Assembly: GCF_025567165.1 (NCBI RefSeq)
Contig: NZ_JAOQKC010000013.1
Span: 1-64,000, forward strand
From: Laedolimicola ammoniilytica
GTDB taxonomy: Bacteria; Bacillota; Clostridia; Lachnospirales; Lachnospiraceae
Length of the DNA stretch: 64,000 nt
Direction: 5' to 3'
Part shown: positions 1 to 11,650 of the stretch, piece by piece
How the letters are laid out: each line of letters begins with the position of its first letter
Numbering within the stretch: position 1 is the stretch's first letter
The notes under the pieces: generated by a model
The model's database searches: none
Seen by the model: the letters and a program-made list of their open reading frames with translations, nothing else
Told to the model about the DNA's origin: nothing
Translations under genes and position numbers: made by a program

Positions 1-1187
1 CCACCTATCTTCATATCCAGTCCTGTGACAGCGGCTGGGACTATACCCTTTACGATGCCGCGTCCATGAAAGAGTTGGATGGAGGTCAGCTGGATATGCC
101 GGAGCTTTCCTGCATGAAGGCAGTTCTCCAGATTTGTGATGATAACGATTTGAGCAGCAATTCAGTAAAGTATGCGCCCCTGTCTATGATTGAAACCTTG
201 CAGGACGCTGCCTATCAGCAGATGCAGGCAGAGGTCAGGCAGATGACTGCTTCTTCTCAGCTGCCGGAAGCGCAGGAGCAGGCACTGGATGAATACCCCA
301 TGCCTGATGAGCAGGTATCTGCACCGGATATGCAGGAATACGGCTACTTCTATGATGGGATGCTCCCTGTCACCAGAGAACGGGCGCTGGAACTGGATGC
401 CGCTGGTTTGACTGTCTATGTGCTGCATGAGGACAATACGGAGAGCATGGTGTTTGACCCGCAGGAAATCATGGATCATGGCGGACTTTTCGGTGTGGAC
501 CGTGAGGAATGGGAGAAAAGCCCTCAGTTCCACGAAAAGGTCATGGAGCGTCAGGAACATCAGCAGGAACGCGAACAGGCATTTCTATCCCAGAACAGAG
601 ATTGCTTTGCCATCTATCAGGTGAGCCGTGACGATCCGCAGAATGTGCGCTTTATGAATCTGGATTGGTTAAAGTCCCAGGACATTTCCATAGACCGCAG
701 CAATTATGATCTCATTTACACTGCTTCGCTGAGGGAGTCTGGCACGGTACCGGAGCAGCTGGAAAAACTATATGAGCAGTTTAATCTGCAAAAACCGGCG
801 GATTTTCACAGTCCTTCTATGAGTGTCAGTGACATCGTTGCGATCAAGCAGGATGGGAAGGTATCCTATCATTACTGTGACAGTGTTGGCTTTACACAGA
901 TCCCCGGATTCCTGCCGGAAAATCCGCTGAAAAATGCGGAGATGACCGTGGAGGACGATTACGGCATGATCGACGGTATCATCAACAATGGCGCAAAAGA
1001 GCCTACGGTGGCAGAGCTGGAACAGCAGGCCCGCAGCGGTCAGTCCATTTCCCTCATGGATTTGGCTGCCGCTGCCCATCGGGAGGAACGGGAAAAGAAA
1101 AAGTCCGTCATGGAGCAGCTGAAAAGCCAGCCCAAGGCAGAACACAAAAAGACAGCGCCCAAAAAGAGTGCGGAAAGGGAGATTTGA
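1..1187 (+). CDS. YodL/DUF4316 domain ICE protein (5' partial)
   Basis: The frame is open from base 3 of the window, reading TYLHIQSCDSGWDYTLYDAA before the first Met at 66, so the gene starts upstream of the window. The N-terminal part resembles the large-polyvalent-protein-associated modules of mobile elements. A YodL-like domain follows (around FAIYQVSRDDPQNVRF), then a DUF4316 segment (around SVSDIVAIKQDGKVSYHYCD) and a basic Lys-rich tail. The function is unknown. In this family the gene sits between the mating-channel genes and the helicase of Clostridia ICEs, so a role in transfer is inferred only. The stop at 1185-1187 is directly followed by the next start at 1189, which suggests translational coupling. 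Confidence 0.8.
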   Translation, partial: TYLHIQSCDSGWDYTLYDAASMKELDGGQLDMPELSCMKAVLQICDDNDLSSNSVKYAPLSMIETLQDAAYQQMQAEVRQMTASSQLPEAQEQALDEYPMPDEQVSAPDMQEYGYFYDGMLPVTRERALELDAAGLTVYVLHEDNTESMVFDPQEIMDHGGLFGVDREEWEKSPQFHEKVMERQEHQQEREQAFLSQNRDCFAIYQVSRDDPQNVRFMNLDWLKSQDISIDRSNYDLIYTASLRESGTVPEQLEKLYEQFNLQKPADFHSPSMSVSDIVAIKQDGKVSYHYCDSVGFTQIPGFLPENPLKNAEMTVEDDYGMIDGIINNGAKEPTVAELEQQARSGQSISLMDLAAAAHREEREKKKSVMEQLKSQPKAEHKKTAPKKSAEREI

Positions 1188-1188
1188 T

Positions 1189-1404
1189 ATGGGAAACTTT
1201 ACTTTTGAGGAAATGAACCTGATGTGCATTTACAATACCGGCAGCCGCACCGGACTGATCGACAGCCTGCGTGATATGCGCGGCGAGCTGGCCCCGGAGG
1301 AAACCGAGCTGCGGGAGTTGACAGACAGCGCACTGGGCAAGCTCCAGGCCATGAGTGATGCCGAGTTTGCCGAGCTGGAGTTGTATCCGGATTTTGACCA
1401 GTAA
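1189..1404 (+). CDS. Transposon-transfer assisting (TTRAP-like) small protein
   Basis: This is a 71-residue acidic protein beginning MGNFTFEEMNLMCIYNTG and containing the segment GLIDSLRDMRGELAPEE, as in the TTRAP family that follows DUF4316 in Clostridia conjugative elements. The start at 1189 was chosen because it lies just after a ribosome-site-like AAAGGGAG (1174-1181) and one base after the stop of the previous gene. An in-frame Met at 1168 would extend it backwards into that gene. The molecular role is unknown; 'transfer assisting' is only the family name. Confidence 0.75.
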   Translation: MGNFTFEEMNLMCIYNTGSRTGLIDSLRDMRGELAPEETELRELTDSALGKLQAMSDAEFAELELYPDFDQ

Positions 1405-1482
1405 ACATCATAATCGCAGGGATGGGGTGGCAATATGCCACCCCACCTTTTTACCCCAAAACTGAAAGGAGGACAGAACACT

Positions 1483-4400
1483 ATGCCAACCAAAGCTGAA
1501 CTATATGCACAGATGGCGGAGAAGGTGACAACGCAGCTCACGGGGAGCTGGCAGGAATGGGCAGGGTTTCTCACCACTGCTTCTCGCCTTTACAAGTACC
1601 CGTTCCATGAGCAGTTGATGATCTACGCCCAGCGTCCGGACGCCACCGCCTGTGCAGAGTACGATTTGTGGAATGAAAAGATGGGCCGGTATGTAAGGCG
1701 CGGCTCCAAGGGAATTGCTCTGGTGGACGATTCCGGGGACAGGCCCCGCCTGCGCTATGTTTTTGATATTTCCGACACCGGAACCCGTGAACATTCCCGC
1801 ACTCCCTGGCTGTGGCAGCTGGAGGAGCGCCATTTGGATTCGGTGCAGGCCATGCTTGAGCGCACCTATGATGTTTCCGGTGATGACCTTGCCGGACAGC
1901 TTACCGAGGTAGCCGGAAAACTGGCTGAGGAATACTGGACGGAGCATCAGCAGGACTTCTTCTATATCGTTGACGGTTCCTTTTTGGAGGAATATGATGA
2001 GTTTAACATCGGAGTACAGTTCAAGGCAGCAGCCACCGTCAGTATCACTTATGCTTTGATGTCCCGCTGCGGACTGGAGCCGGAACGCTACTTCGACCAC
2101 GAAGATTTCATGGCAATCTTTGATTTCAATACCCCGTCCACCATCGGGGCGCTGGGAACAGCGGTCAGCCAGATCAATCAGCAGGTGCTGCGGCAGATCG
2201 GCGTCACCGTCCGAAATGCAGAGCGCGAAGCCAACCAAGAAAGGAGCAAGCAAGATGAACAATCCCATGACCTATATCCAGAACGGAGACTATCTGATTC
2301 CCGACCTGAAGCTGAGCCAGCAGCCGGAGAAACCCCTGGGCAAGTACGGCAGGATGAGGAAAACCTACCTGAAGGAACATCGTCCCATCCTCTACAACCA
2401 GATGCTGCTGAGCGAGAAGTTGTACCAGTATCTTCTGGAAATCGACGAGGCCGCCCAGAGCAGACTGGAGCAGATGATGCCCCAGCTGGCGAAGGAAGCG
2501 GGAGCCACCGAGCAACTGAAAGCCAGCGATCCCATGAAGTGGGTGGGGCTGATGAACACCTGCAAAGCTCAGGCAGAGGAGATCCTGATGGCGGAGCTTA
2601 TCAACAGCTGACCCTAAACCTGTTCCTCTCCGAAGCGGAGCAGATACAATCCATAGATGAAGCAGAGAATGTAGCGCATACATCCTCTGCTTTTTCTTTT
2701 GCCCAAAATGATATTGACCATGTGCTGCGTTTGGGAGGCAATACAGATCGTCAGAGGGAGCGTGTGGTTGCAGCATTTGAAAAGCAGAAAACCACCGCTG
2801 AGATTGCCGAGATACTGAAAACGCTGTACCACGGCGGCAACGGCCTTGGCAGTGTGAGTGCATGGTATGCCGATGATGGTATCCATCTTTCCCACGGGAA
2901 GTCTGTCCGTTATGACAGGTCTGCCCAGGTCATTTCTTGGGAGAGCGCCGCAGAGCGTATCGGGGAGCTTTTGGAGAGCGGCCAGTTTGCCTCCAATGTG
3001 GAGCTTGCGGAAGCGGTAGGCTATGAACGCTCCCTCCTCTCGGAAAAGCTCTGGCATCTGTATCACGATCTCAGTGAGGACGCCAGAAAAGCCGGATATT
3101 TGTCCTGCCTGTCAGAGATCAAAGGCAATGGTTTCCCGGAGGAGACCCGCCGCCTGACGGAGCAGTTGAGTGACCCGGCTTTCCGCCAGACGCTCAAGGA
3201 AGAATACGCCGCCTTCTGGACTGCCTATCAGCAGGACCGTGACCTGTTGCGCTTTCATTACCATAGACCAAGGGAGATCTGGGAGAACCTGAAGGATCTT
3301 GACCNNNNNNNNNNNNNNNNNNNNNNNNNNNNNNNNNNNNNNNNNNNNNNNNNNNNNNNNNNNNNNNNNNNNNNNNNNNNNNNNNNNNNNNNNNNNNNNN
3401 NNNNNNNNNNNNNNNNNNNNNNNNNNNNNNNNNNNNNNNNNNNNNNNNNNNNNNNNNNNNNNNNNNNNNNNNNNNNNNNNNNNNNNNNNNNNNNNNNNNN
3501 NNNNNNNNNNNNNNNNNNNNNNNNNNNNNNNNNNNNNNNNNNNNNNNNNAGATCACGATGGGAAAGGACTGCACTATAAAAAGCAGGACTGCCCGGATGT
3601 TCACTTGAACTGGGAAAAGGTTGCCAAGCGCATTACCTCACTTGTCCAGAAAGGCCGCTATCTTACCGAACAGGAACAGGCGCAGTATGACAAAATCCAG
3701 GCTGAAAAGGAATTGGCAGAAGAAGATGCCATCCAAGCCCAGCAGCCGGAGGTGGAGGAAGAAACGCCAAAGCCTACCCTTCGGGAGCAGTTTGAGCAGT
3801 ATAAGACTGTGGTGACTGCCGCCATTTCCGAGGATGCCGCATACCGCAATGCCTGCGGGCATTCTGACCGTGAAAATGCTGTCATCGAGGGTAATGCCGC
3901 TGTGCGCCGTGCAGTCCTTGGTTCTAAGGATATGGAGCTGATCCGACTCTATTCGGATGTGCCGGAGTTCCGTCAGCGTTTACACCGGGAAGTGATCGAC
4001 GAGACCTATCCAAAGCTCCATGAGCTTCTGCGCCCTCTTTCTCAGGAAGATATTGATACTGCCCTTTGTGCATGGAACGGCAATATCGAGAGTAAACACG
4101 CTGTTGTCCGCTATATGAAAGACCATGCAAGAGAAAAAGATACCGCCGCATGGCTGGCTCAGGAATACGGCGGCAGTAACAGCAACAGCCTGTTCGTTGT
4201 CCGTGCCGGCAGCCCGGAGGAAACACAGCTGCCCTGGCCGAAGGTACAGCGCCGGATTGCCCAGCTCATTCAGGAGGACCGGTTCTATACCGAAGAAGAA
4301 CAGAACCGTTTTGACGACATCGACCCAATCGCCATCCGGGAAGCTCTGGAGGAAAGAGGGATCGTCAACGGCCAGGTGGCAGACCCGGAAAAACTGGACA

Positions 4401-7400
4401 ATGCCCCATTTATCCAACAGGTGATGTCAGATGCCGAGCAGATCGCAGATGCCGAGACAGAGCAGACTTCCGAAGTTTCCATTTCCGATGAGGAATATGA
4501 TGCAGTTCGCCGCCCTACTCCGCAAAGAACATCCTATGACCCTGCTGCCCCGGTCTATGCCGTGGGCGATACCGTGTATATCGAGGATGCCACCTATCAG
4601 ATCACAGAGCTGCGGGAGGACACCGTGCAGCTTCTGCCTACCGGTATGGTATATCCCATCTACCGGGCAGAGCGTAAAGAACAGTTCGAGCAGCTGCTTC
4701 GGGCAGACCGCCGCAATGCTTACTATACCGAATTTCTTCCCAGTGACCCGGACAAGGCAGATCAGGACTTGCGGGATGTATTGGCTCATGGACTGATGGA
4801 TGAAGCGGATAAAAAGCAGATTTCCACGCTGCTGCAATCCGGCAGGAGCAACAGCGAGATTGCCTACTGGCTGAGCAGAGCCTATTCCGGTGAGATCGAG
4901 ACACTGAATCTGGAGACCGGCGATATTGCCGATTACCGTACCACGGCACAGGGCATAGAACTGGAAGTCATGGATGCAGAGGAAAAGCGTCNNNNNNNNN
5001 NNNNNNNNNNNNNNNNNNNNNNNNNNNNNNNNNNNNNNNNNNNNNNNNNNNNNNNNNNNNNNNNNNNNNNNNNNNNNNNNNNNNNNNNNNNNNNNNNNNN
5101 NNNNNNNNNNNNNNNNNNNNNNNNNNNNNNNNNNNNNNNNNNNNNNNNNNNNNNNNNNNNNNNNNNNNNNNNNNNNNNNNNNNNNNNNNNNNNNNNNNNN
5201 NNNNNNNNNNNNNNNNNNNNNNNNNNNNNNNNNNNNNNNNNNNNNNNNNNNNNNNNNNNNNNNNNNNNNNNNNNNNNNNNNNNNNNNNNNNNNNNNNNNN
5301 NNNNNNNNNNNNNNNNNNNNNNNNNNNNNNNNNNNNNNNNNNNNNNNNNNNNNNNNNNNNNNNNGTTCCAGGCAAATGTCAATGCGATTCGTTTGCTGAA
5401 AGAGCTGGAAGCTGCCAGACAGCAGGCAAGCCCCGAACAGCAGGAGGTTCTTTCTCGATATGTGGGCTGGGGCGGTCTCTCTGATGCGTTTGACCCGGAG
5501 AAACCGGCATGGGCTTTAGAGTATGCTCAGCTAAAAGAGCTGCTGACCCCGGAGGAATATGCCGCCGCCAGAAGCTCTACCCTCAACGCCCATTACACCA
5601 GCCCTACGGTCATTCAGGCCATCTATGAAGCGGTGGACCGTATGGGATTTGAGACCGGAAATATTCTGGAGCCGTCTATGGGTGTGGGCAATTTCTTTGG
5701 TATGCTTCCGGAGAAAATGCGAAACAGCCGTCTGTACGGCGTGGAGCTGGACCCTGTTTCCGGGCGCATCGCAAAGCAGCTCTATCCCAAGGCGGACATC
5801 ACAGTAGGCGGCTTTGAGACCACCGATAGGCGTGACTTCTTTGACCTTGCTATCGGCAATGTACCTTTCGGTCAGTATCAGGTCAACGACAAAGCCTACA
5901 ACAAGCTGAATTTCAGTATTCATAACTATTTTTTTGCCAAAGCACTGGATCAGGTGCGTCCCGGCGGCGTGGTGGCCTTTGTCACCAGCCGCTATACGAT
6001 GGACGCCAAGGATTCCACCGTGCGCCGCTATCTTGCCCAACGTGCCGAGTTGCTGGGAGCCATCCGTCTGCCCAATGACGCTTTCAAGAAAAACGCTGGT
6101 GCAGAGGTCGTTTCGGACATCATTTTCCTCCAAAAGCGGGACCGCCCGCTGGACATTGTGCCGGAATGGACTCAAACCGGACAGACGGAGGACAGATTTG
6201 CCATCAACCGGTATTTTATCGACCACCCGGAAATGGTGCTGGGCAGACAGGAGCCGGTAAGCACTGCACATGGTATGGACTACACCGTGAACCCTATCGA
6301 GGGACTGGAGCTTTCCGACCAGCTGCATGATGCGGTGAAGTATATTCATGGCACTTATCAGGAGGCAGAGCTGCCGGAGCTGGGCGAAGGCGAAGCTATT
6401 GACACCTCCATTCCTGCCGACCCCAATGTGAAGAACTATTCCTATGCCATTGTAGACGGGCAGGTGTATTACCGGGAAAACAGCCGTATGGTGCGCCCTG
6501 ACCTCAACGCCACCGCAGAAGCCCGCGTAAAAGGTCTTGTGGGACTGCGTGATTGTGTGCAGGAACTGATCGACCTTCAGATGGATGCAGCGGTTCCGGA
6601 CAGCACCATTCGGGAGAAGCAGGCGGAACTGAACAGTCTCTATGACAGCTTTTCTTCCAAATACGGTCTCATCAATGACCGTGCAAACCGTCTGGCCTAT
6701 GCAGATGATTCTTCCTATTACCTGCTCTGTGCGCTGGAAGTCATCGACGAGGACGGGAAACTGGAACGTAAGGCAGATATGTTCACCAAGCGGACCATCA
6801 AGCCCCATCAGGCGGTGGCTGTGGTGGATACGGCAAGTGAAGCACTGGCGGTGTCCATCTCGGAAAAAGCCTGCGTGGATATGGACTATATGAGCCAGCT
6901 TACCGGAAAAACAAAAGAAGAACTGGCCGGAGAGCTGCAAGGCGTAATCTTCCGTGTACCGGGACAGTTGGAGCAGGACGGAACGCCCCATTATGTGACT
7001 GCTGATGAATACCTCTCTGGCAATGTACGCCGAAAACTGCGTCAAGCGCAGCGGGCGGCACAGCAGGACCCGGTTTATGCAGTCAATGTGGAAGCTCTTA
7101 CCGCCGCCCAGCCCAAAGACCTGGATGCGTCGGAGATCGAGGTGCGTCTGGGCGCTACCTGGATTGACAAGGAATATATCCAGCAGTTTATGTATGAGAC
7201 CTTTAATACCCCGTTTTATCTCCAACGCAGTATCGAGGTCAACTATTCGTCCTTTACCGCTGAATGGCAGATCAAGGGGAAATCTTCCGTATCCTACAAC
7301 GATGTGGCAGCTTATACCACCTATGGGACCAGCCGTGCCAATGCCTACAAGATTTTGGAGNNNNNNNNNNNNNNNNNNNNNNNNNNNNNNNNNNNNNNNN

Positions 7401-10346
7401 NNNNNNNNNNNNNNNNNNNNNNNNNNNNNNNNNNNNNNNNNNNNNNNNNNNNNNNNNNNNNNNNNNNNNNNNNNNNNNNNNNNNNNNNNNNNNNNNNNNN
7501 NNNNNNNNNNNNNNNNNNNNNNNNNNNNNNNNNNNNNNNNNNNNNNNNNNNNNNNNNNNNNNNNNNNNNNNNNNNNNNNNNNNNTGAATATGATGGCAGC
7601 CACATCACTTTTGGAGGGATGAACCCGGCCATTACCCTGCGGGAACACCAGAAAAGCGCCATTGCCCATGTGCTGTATGGAGGAAATACCCTGTTGGCAC
7701 ATGAAGTAGGCGCAGGCAAAACCTTTGAGATGGTGGCCGCTTCGATGGAAGCAAAACGTCTGGGCTTGTGCCAGAAATCTCTCTTTGTGGTTCCAAACCA
7801 TTTGACCGAGCAGTGGGCGTCGGAGTTTCTGCGTCTCTATCCTTCCGCCAATATCTTAGTCACCACAAAAAAGGACTTTGAGACCCATAACCGAAAGAAG
7901 TTCTGCGCCCGGATTGCAACTGGTGACTACGACGCCATTATCATGGGACACAGCCAGTTTGAGCGTATCCCCATCAGCCGGGAGCGTCAGGAACGGCTTC
8001 TCTATGAGCAGATCGACGAGATCACTGAGGGCATCGCAGAGGTGCAGGCCAGCGGAGGCGAGCGTTTTACCGTCAAGCAGCTGGAGCGTACCCGAAAATC
8101 TCTGGAAGCCAGACTGGAAAAGCTGCAAGCCGAGGGGCGAAAAGACGATGTGGTAACCTTTGAGCAGCTGGGTGTAGACCGATTGTTCGTAGACGAGGCC
8201 CACAACTATAAAAACCTGTTTCTATACACAAAAATGAGGAATGTGGCAGGCTTATCCACATCGGACGCGCAGAAATCCTCCGATATGTTTGCCAAGTGCC
8301 GCTATATGGATGAGATCACCGGAAACCGTGGCGTGATTTTTGCCACCGGCACACCTGTCAGCAACTCCATGACCGAGCTTTACACCATGCAGCGTTACCT
8401 TCAGTATGAACGCCTGCAAGAGCTGANNNNNNNNNNNNNNNNNNNNNNNNNNNNNNNNNNNNNNNNNNNNNNNNNNNNNNNNNNNNNNNNNNNNNNNNNN
8501 NNNNNNNNNNNNNNNNNNNNNNNNNNNNNNNNNNNNNNNNNNNNNNNNNNNNNNNNNNNNNNNNNNNNNNNNNNNNNNNNNNNNNNNNNNNNNNNNNNNN
8601 NNNNNNNNNNNNNNNNNNNNNNNNNNNNNNNNNNNNNNNNNNNNNNNNNNNNNNNNNNNNNNNNNNNNNNNNNNNNNNNNNNNNNNNNNNNNNNNNNNNN
8701 NNNNNNNNNNNNNNNNNNNNNNNNNNNNNNNNNNNNNNNNNNNNNNNNNNNNGCTGGTACACAGCGGAACCGTTGACCCATCCCAGGACAATATGCTCAA
8801 GATTACCTCGGATGGCCGTAAGCTGGGCCTGGACCAGAGAATCGTCAACCAGATGCTGCCGGATGAACCTGGCACAAAGGTCAATCAGTGCGTGGACAAC
8901 ATCATGCAGATCTGGCGGGATGGCAAAGCTGACAAGCTGACCCAGCTGGTGTTCTGTGACATTTCTACACCGCAGGCAAAAGCTCCTGTAAGCAAGGCGG
9001 CGAAAACGCTGGATAATCCACTGCTTCACGCATTGGAAGGCGCTGTGCCTCTGCCGGAGCAGGAACCGGTCTTTACGGTATATGACGATATTCGTCAGAA
9101 ACTCATTGCTCAGGGGATGCCTGCCGACCAGATCGCTTTNNNNNNNNNNNNNNNNNNNNNNNNNNNNNNNNNNNNNNNNNNNNNNNNNNNNNNNNNNNNN
9201 NNNNNNNNNNNNNNNNNNNNNNNNNNNNNNNNNNNNNNNNNNNNNNNNNNNNNNNNNNNNNNNNNNNNNNNNNNNNNNNNNNNNNNNNNNNNNNNNNNNN
9301 NNNNNNNNNNNNNNNNNNNNNNNNNNNNNNNNNNNNNNNNNNNNNNNNNNNNNNNNNNNNNNNNNNNNNNNNNNNNNNNNNNNNNNNNNNNNNNNNNNNN
9401 NNNNNNNNNNNNNNNNNNNNNNNNNNNNNNNNNNNNNNNNNNNNNNNNNGACGCATACCTCTGGCAGACGGTGGAGAATAAGCAAAAATTCATCAGTCAG
9501 ATCATGACTTCTAAATCGCCGGTGCGTTCCTGCGATGATGTGGACGAAACGGCGCTTTCCTTTGCCGAGATCAAAGCCCTGTGCGCCGGAGATCCCCGCA
9601 TCAAGGAGCGTATGGATTTGGATGTGGAGGTATCCCGCCTGAAGCTGATGAAAGCCGACCACCAGAGCAAGCAATATCGTCTGGAGGACCAGTTGCTCAA
9701 ATACTTCCCGGAGGAGATTGAAAAGCACAAAGGCTTTATCAAGGGCTTTGAATCCGATCTGGAGGTTTTGGCAGCGCACCCGCACCCGGAGGACGGTTTT
9801 GCTGGTATGGAAATCCGTGGCGATCTGCTGACCGATAAGGAGAACGCCGGCGCAGCCCTTTTGGATGCCTGCAAGGAGGTCAAAACCTCCGATCTGGTGC
9901 AGATCGGCAGCTACCGGGGCTATGCCATATCCGTGGAATTTTCCGCTTGGAAACAGGAGTATACGCTCCTGCTGAAAGGACAGATGACCCACCGGGCAAC
10001 CCTTGGTACAGACCCTCGCGGAAATCTTACCCGTATCGACAATGCCCTCGCCCTGATGCCCCAGCGTCTGGAGGCGGCAAAGGCCCAGCTGGATAACCTC
10101 TATCAGCAGCAGGCTGCCGCAAAGGAGGAAGTCGGAAAGCCATTCCTTTATGAAGAAGAACTGCGAAGCAAAAATGCCCGTTTGGTGGAGCTGGATACTT
10201 TGCTGAACATCGACGGAAAGGGACAGGCGCACGCCGAGGCTGTTGTTGCCAAAAGCACACGGACTTCGGTGCTGGACAGCCTGAAGCGCCCGGTGACGCC
10301 CCGCAGTACAGACAAGAAACCAAAACAGCATGAGGAGGTGCGATAA
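1483..10346 (+). CDS. Giant ArdC-like / N-6 methylase / SNF2 helicase ICE protein (gapped)
   Basis: One gene of about 2950 codons is interrupted by five N-gaps; the reading frame (position modulo 3) is 1 before 3305, 2 from 3550 to 8426 and 0 from 8753. The frame changes occur only across gaps, so they reflect gap-size estimates rather than proven frameshifts. The N-terminus is LtrC/ArdC-like (PFHEQLMIYAQRPDAT, RRGSKGIAL). A low-complexity linker spans about 2230-2620. The methylase core is at 5365-6150, with SMGVGNFFGMLP as the SAM-binding loop and NVPFGQY as the catalytic-type motif. The helicase has Walker A HEVGAGKTFE near 7700, DEAH near 8190 and motif III FATGTPVSNS near 8345. A coiled-coil tail ends the protein. 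Start 1483 follows AAAGGAGG at 1465-1472. Such proteins are found in conjugative elements, where roles in DNA processing and anti-restriction are inferred. Confidence 0.85.
2255..2611 (+). CDS. tnpV: TnpV-like protein nested in the helicase gene
   Basis: A 118-residue ORF lies wholly inside the giant helicase gene in a different frame. It starts MNNPMTYIQNGDYLIPDLKL and contains KPLGKYGRMRKTYLKEHRP and MKWVGLMNTCKAQAEEIL, the hallmark of the TnpV family found in clostridial transposons. A good ribosome site (AAAGGAG, about 2240-2246) lies 8 bases before the ATG. Over the same bases the helicase frame encodes a low-complexity, Arg/Glu/Gly-rich linker, so the TnpV frame is likely the constrained one. 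The function of TnpV is unknown. A second, truncated tnpV occurs at 15,568. Confidence 0.8.
   Translation: MNNPMTYIQNGDYLIPDLKLSQQPEKPLGKYGRMRKTYLKEHRPILYNQMLLSEKLYQYLLEIDEAAQSRLEQMMPQLAKEAGATEQLKASDPMKWVGLMNTCKAQAEEILMAELINS
3305..3549. other. Assembly gap 1 in helicase gene
   Basis: A run of Ns. The coding frame moves from phase 1 to phase 2 across it, so the written length is probably an estimate. Confidence 0.99.
4992..5364. other. Assembly gap 2 in helicase gene
   Basis: A run of Ns just before the methylase domain. The frame is kept across it as written. Confidence 0.99.
7361..7584. other. Assembly gap 3 in helicase gene
   Basis: A run of Ns just before the helicase Walker A region. 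The frame is kept across it as written. Confidence 0.99.
8427..8752. other. Assembly gap 4 in helicase gene
   Basis: A run of Ns between helicase lobes. The coding frame changes from phase 2 to phase 0 across it. Confidence 0.99.
9140..9449. other. Assembly gap 5 in helicase gene
   Basis: A run of Ns in the C-terminal third of the helicase gene. The frame is kept across it as written. Confidence 0.99.
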
Positions 10347-10347
10347 C

Positions 10348-11154
10348 ATGAATACCAATAATCTGAATACGGCCCTTTATGAAAAGATGGCCACTGAGCA
10401 GGAAAAATATAGGGACTGGTTGAAAAGCCAGCCCCCGGAAGAAATCCTGCACCACACCTATGAGTACACGGTGCGGGAGGACATCGTGATGGCGATGGAG
10501 CAGCTGGAGCTGACCGACACACAGGCACAGGCGCTTTTGGATTCCCCCTCGCCGCTGGCTGATGTGTACCGTTATTTTGAAAAGCTGGAAACCGGCTACA
10601 TGGATGTGATCCGGGACAGCATTGAGAACCGTGCCGATGATGTGTGCAGGGCGCAGGAAGAATTACGAACTGCCCCTCTCTACCCCCATTCTGCCGCCTA
10701 TGCGTCCGAGCATGGAGAGATGGCACAATATAACCGTTCGTATCAGGCGAACAGCGCCTGCAAAGAAGCCATTGAGCAGACCATCAGCGCCCACTATGCA
10801 GAGAACCGGCTGGATACGGAGGCGGCGGTCAAAGATGTGCTGGAAAAGTTCGGGGCGGAACGGGTACAGTTCATTCTTGCAAACACCATCCAGCACAAGA
10901 ACCATGACGGGCGTATCTCTCAGGACAATAAAGCCTGGGCAAAAACCATTCCCATGCCGGAGGACAGCGGCGCTTCCCGCCACTGCGCCTATCTGGTTGT
11001 GGATGGGGTCAATCCCGGTCTGACCGATCTGTTTACCAGGCAGGCCAGAAAAACCATGCAGGAACAGCAGAAAAGTTCTGTCCTGCAAAAGCTCAAACAG
11101 GAACCACCTGCCCATAAGCCTGCCGCCCCGAAGAAACAGGAGCCGGAGCGATGA
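10348..11154 (+). CDS. DUF3848/DUF3849 domain ICE protein
   Basis: A 268-residue protein. The N-terminal half (LYEKMATEQEKYRDWLKSQP, then EYTVREDIVMAMEQLELTD) matches the DUF3848 pattern. The middle (LYPHSAAYASEHGEMAQYN through VQFILANTIQHKNHDGRIS) matches DUF3849. The tail is Lys/Pro rich. Start 10348 has GAGGAGGTG at 10332-10340 and overlaps nothing, one base after the helicase stop, so the genes are co-transcribed. Both domains are of unknown function and are found almost only in conjugative elements of gut Firmicutes. The stop overlaps the start of mobC by 4 bases. Confidence 0.8.
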   Translation: MNTNNLNTALYEKMATEQEKYRDWLKSQPPEEILHHTYEYTVREDIVMAMEQLELTDTQAQALLDSPSPLADVYRYFEKLETGYMDVIRDSIENRADDVCRAQEELRTAPLYPHSAAYASEHGEMAQYNRSYQANSACKEAIEQTISAHYAENRLDTEAAVKDVLEKFGAERVQFILANTIQHKNHDGRISQDNKAWAKTIPMPEDSGASRHCAYLVVDGVNPGLTDLFTRQARKTMQEQQKSSVLQKLKQEPPAHKPAAPKKQEPER

Positions 11155-11495
11155 GCAGCCCCAAGCGCAAGCGGGATGTGCCGGTTCTGTTTTGGGTATC
11201 CGCTGATGAAATGGAGTTGATTCAGCAGAAAATGGCACAGTTTGGGACAAAAAACCTGAGCGCCTATCTGCGGAAAATGGCTGTGGACGGCTATGTGGTG
11301 CAGCTGGATTTGCCGGAACTGAAGGAACTGGTAGCCCTGCTGCGCCGGAGCAGCAACAACTTAAACCAGCTGACCCGCAAGGTGCATGAGACCGGGCGGA
11401 TTTATGATGCCGATTTGGAGGATATATCCCAGCGGCAGGAACAGTTATGGGAGGGAGTTAAAGAGATACTGACACAACTCTCCAAACTTTCGTAA
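11151..11495 (+). CDS. mobC: MobC-like mobilization (relaxosome) protein
   Basis: A 114-residue basic protein with a ribbon-helix-helix-like start (VLFWVSADEMELIQQKMA) and the MobC signature LRRSSNNLNQLTRKVHETG. MobC proteins help the relaxase open and nick the origin of transfer. The ATG overlaps the TGA of the preceding gene (ATGA). The relaxase gene is usually next; here it is 2.4 kb away because the CD1845-type gene and the AbiE operon lie in between, which suggests cargo insertion. A strong terminator follows. Confidence 0.88.
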   Translation: MSSPKRKRDVPVLFWVSADEMELIQQKMAQFGTKNLSAYLRKMAVDGYVVQLDLPELKELVALLRRSSNNLNQLTRKVHETGRIYDADLEDISQRQEQLWEGVKEILTQLSKLS

Positions 11496-11515
11496 CCGGG
11501 ACAAATACCCCATCT

Positions 11516-11569
11516 GCGGAGGGAGGAACGGCGTTTCTTCGCCGCGCCTTCCTCCGCTTTTTCTTTTTG
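11516..11569 (+). terminator. Rho-independent terminator after mobC
   Basis: A long GC-rich hairpin whose outer arms are GCGGAGG (11516-11522) and CCTCCGC (11551-11557), followed by a T-rich tail. Confidence 0.85.
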
Positions 11570-11650
11570 CCCGTATCCTTGCCTTTTGGCTGTAAGACAG
11601 GGATAATGGAATCAGGAACAGGAACTGTGATTTTGGGAGGAGGCATAACA

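Noticed and set aside
5531..7801. Long minus-strand frame of 756 codons opposite the helicase gene
   Set aside because: It is a mirror of the helicase coding strand, spans an N-gap, has no ribosome site and no family features.
3299..10346. Frameshifts in the giant helicase gene
   Set aside because: Phase changes occur only across N-gaps of uncertain size, so no real frameshift can be claimed.
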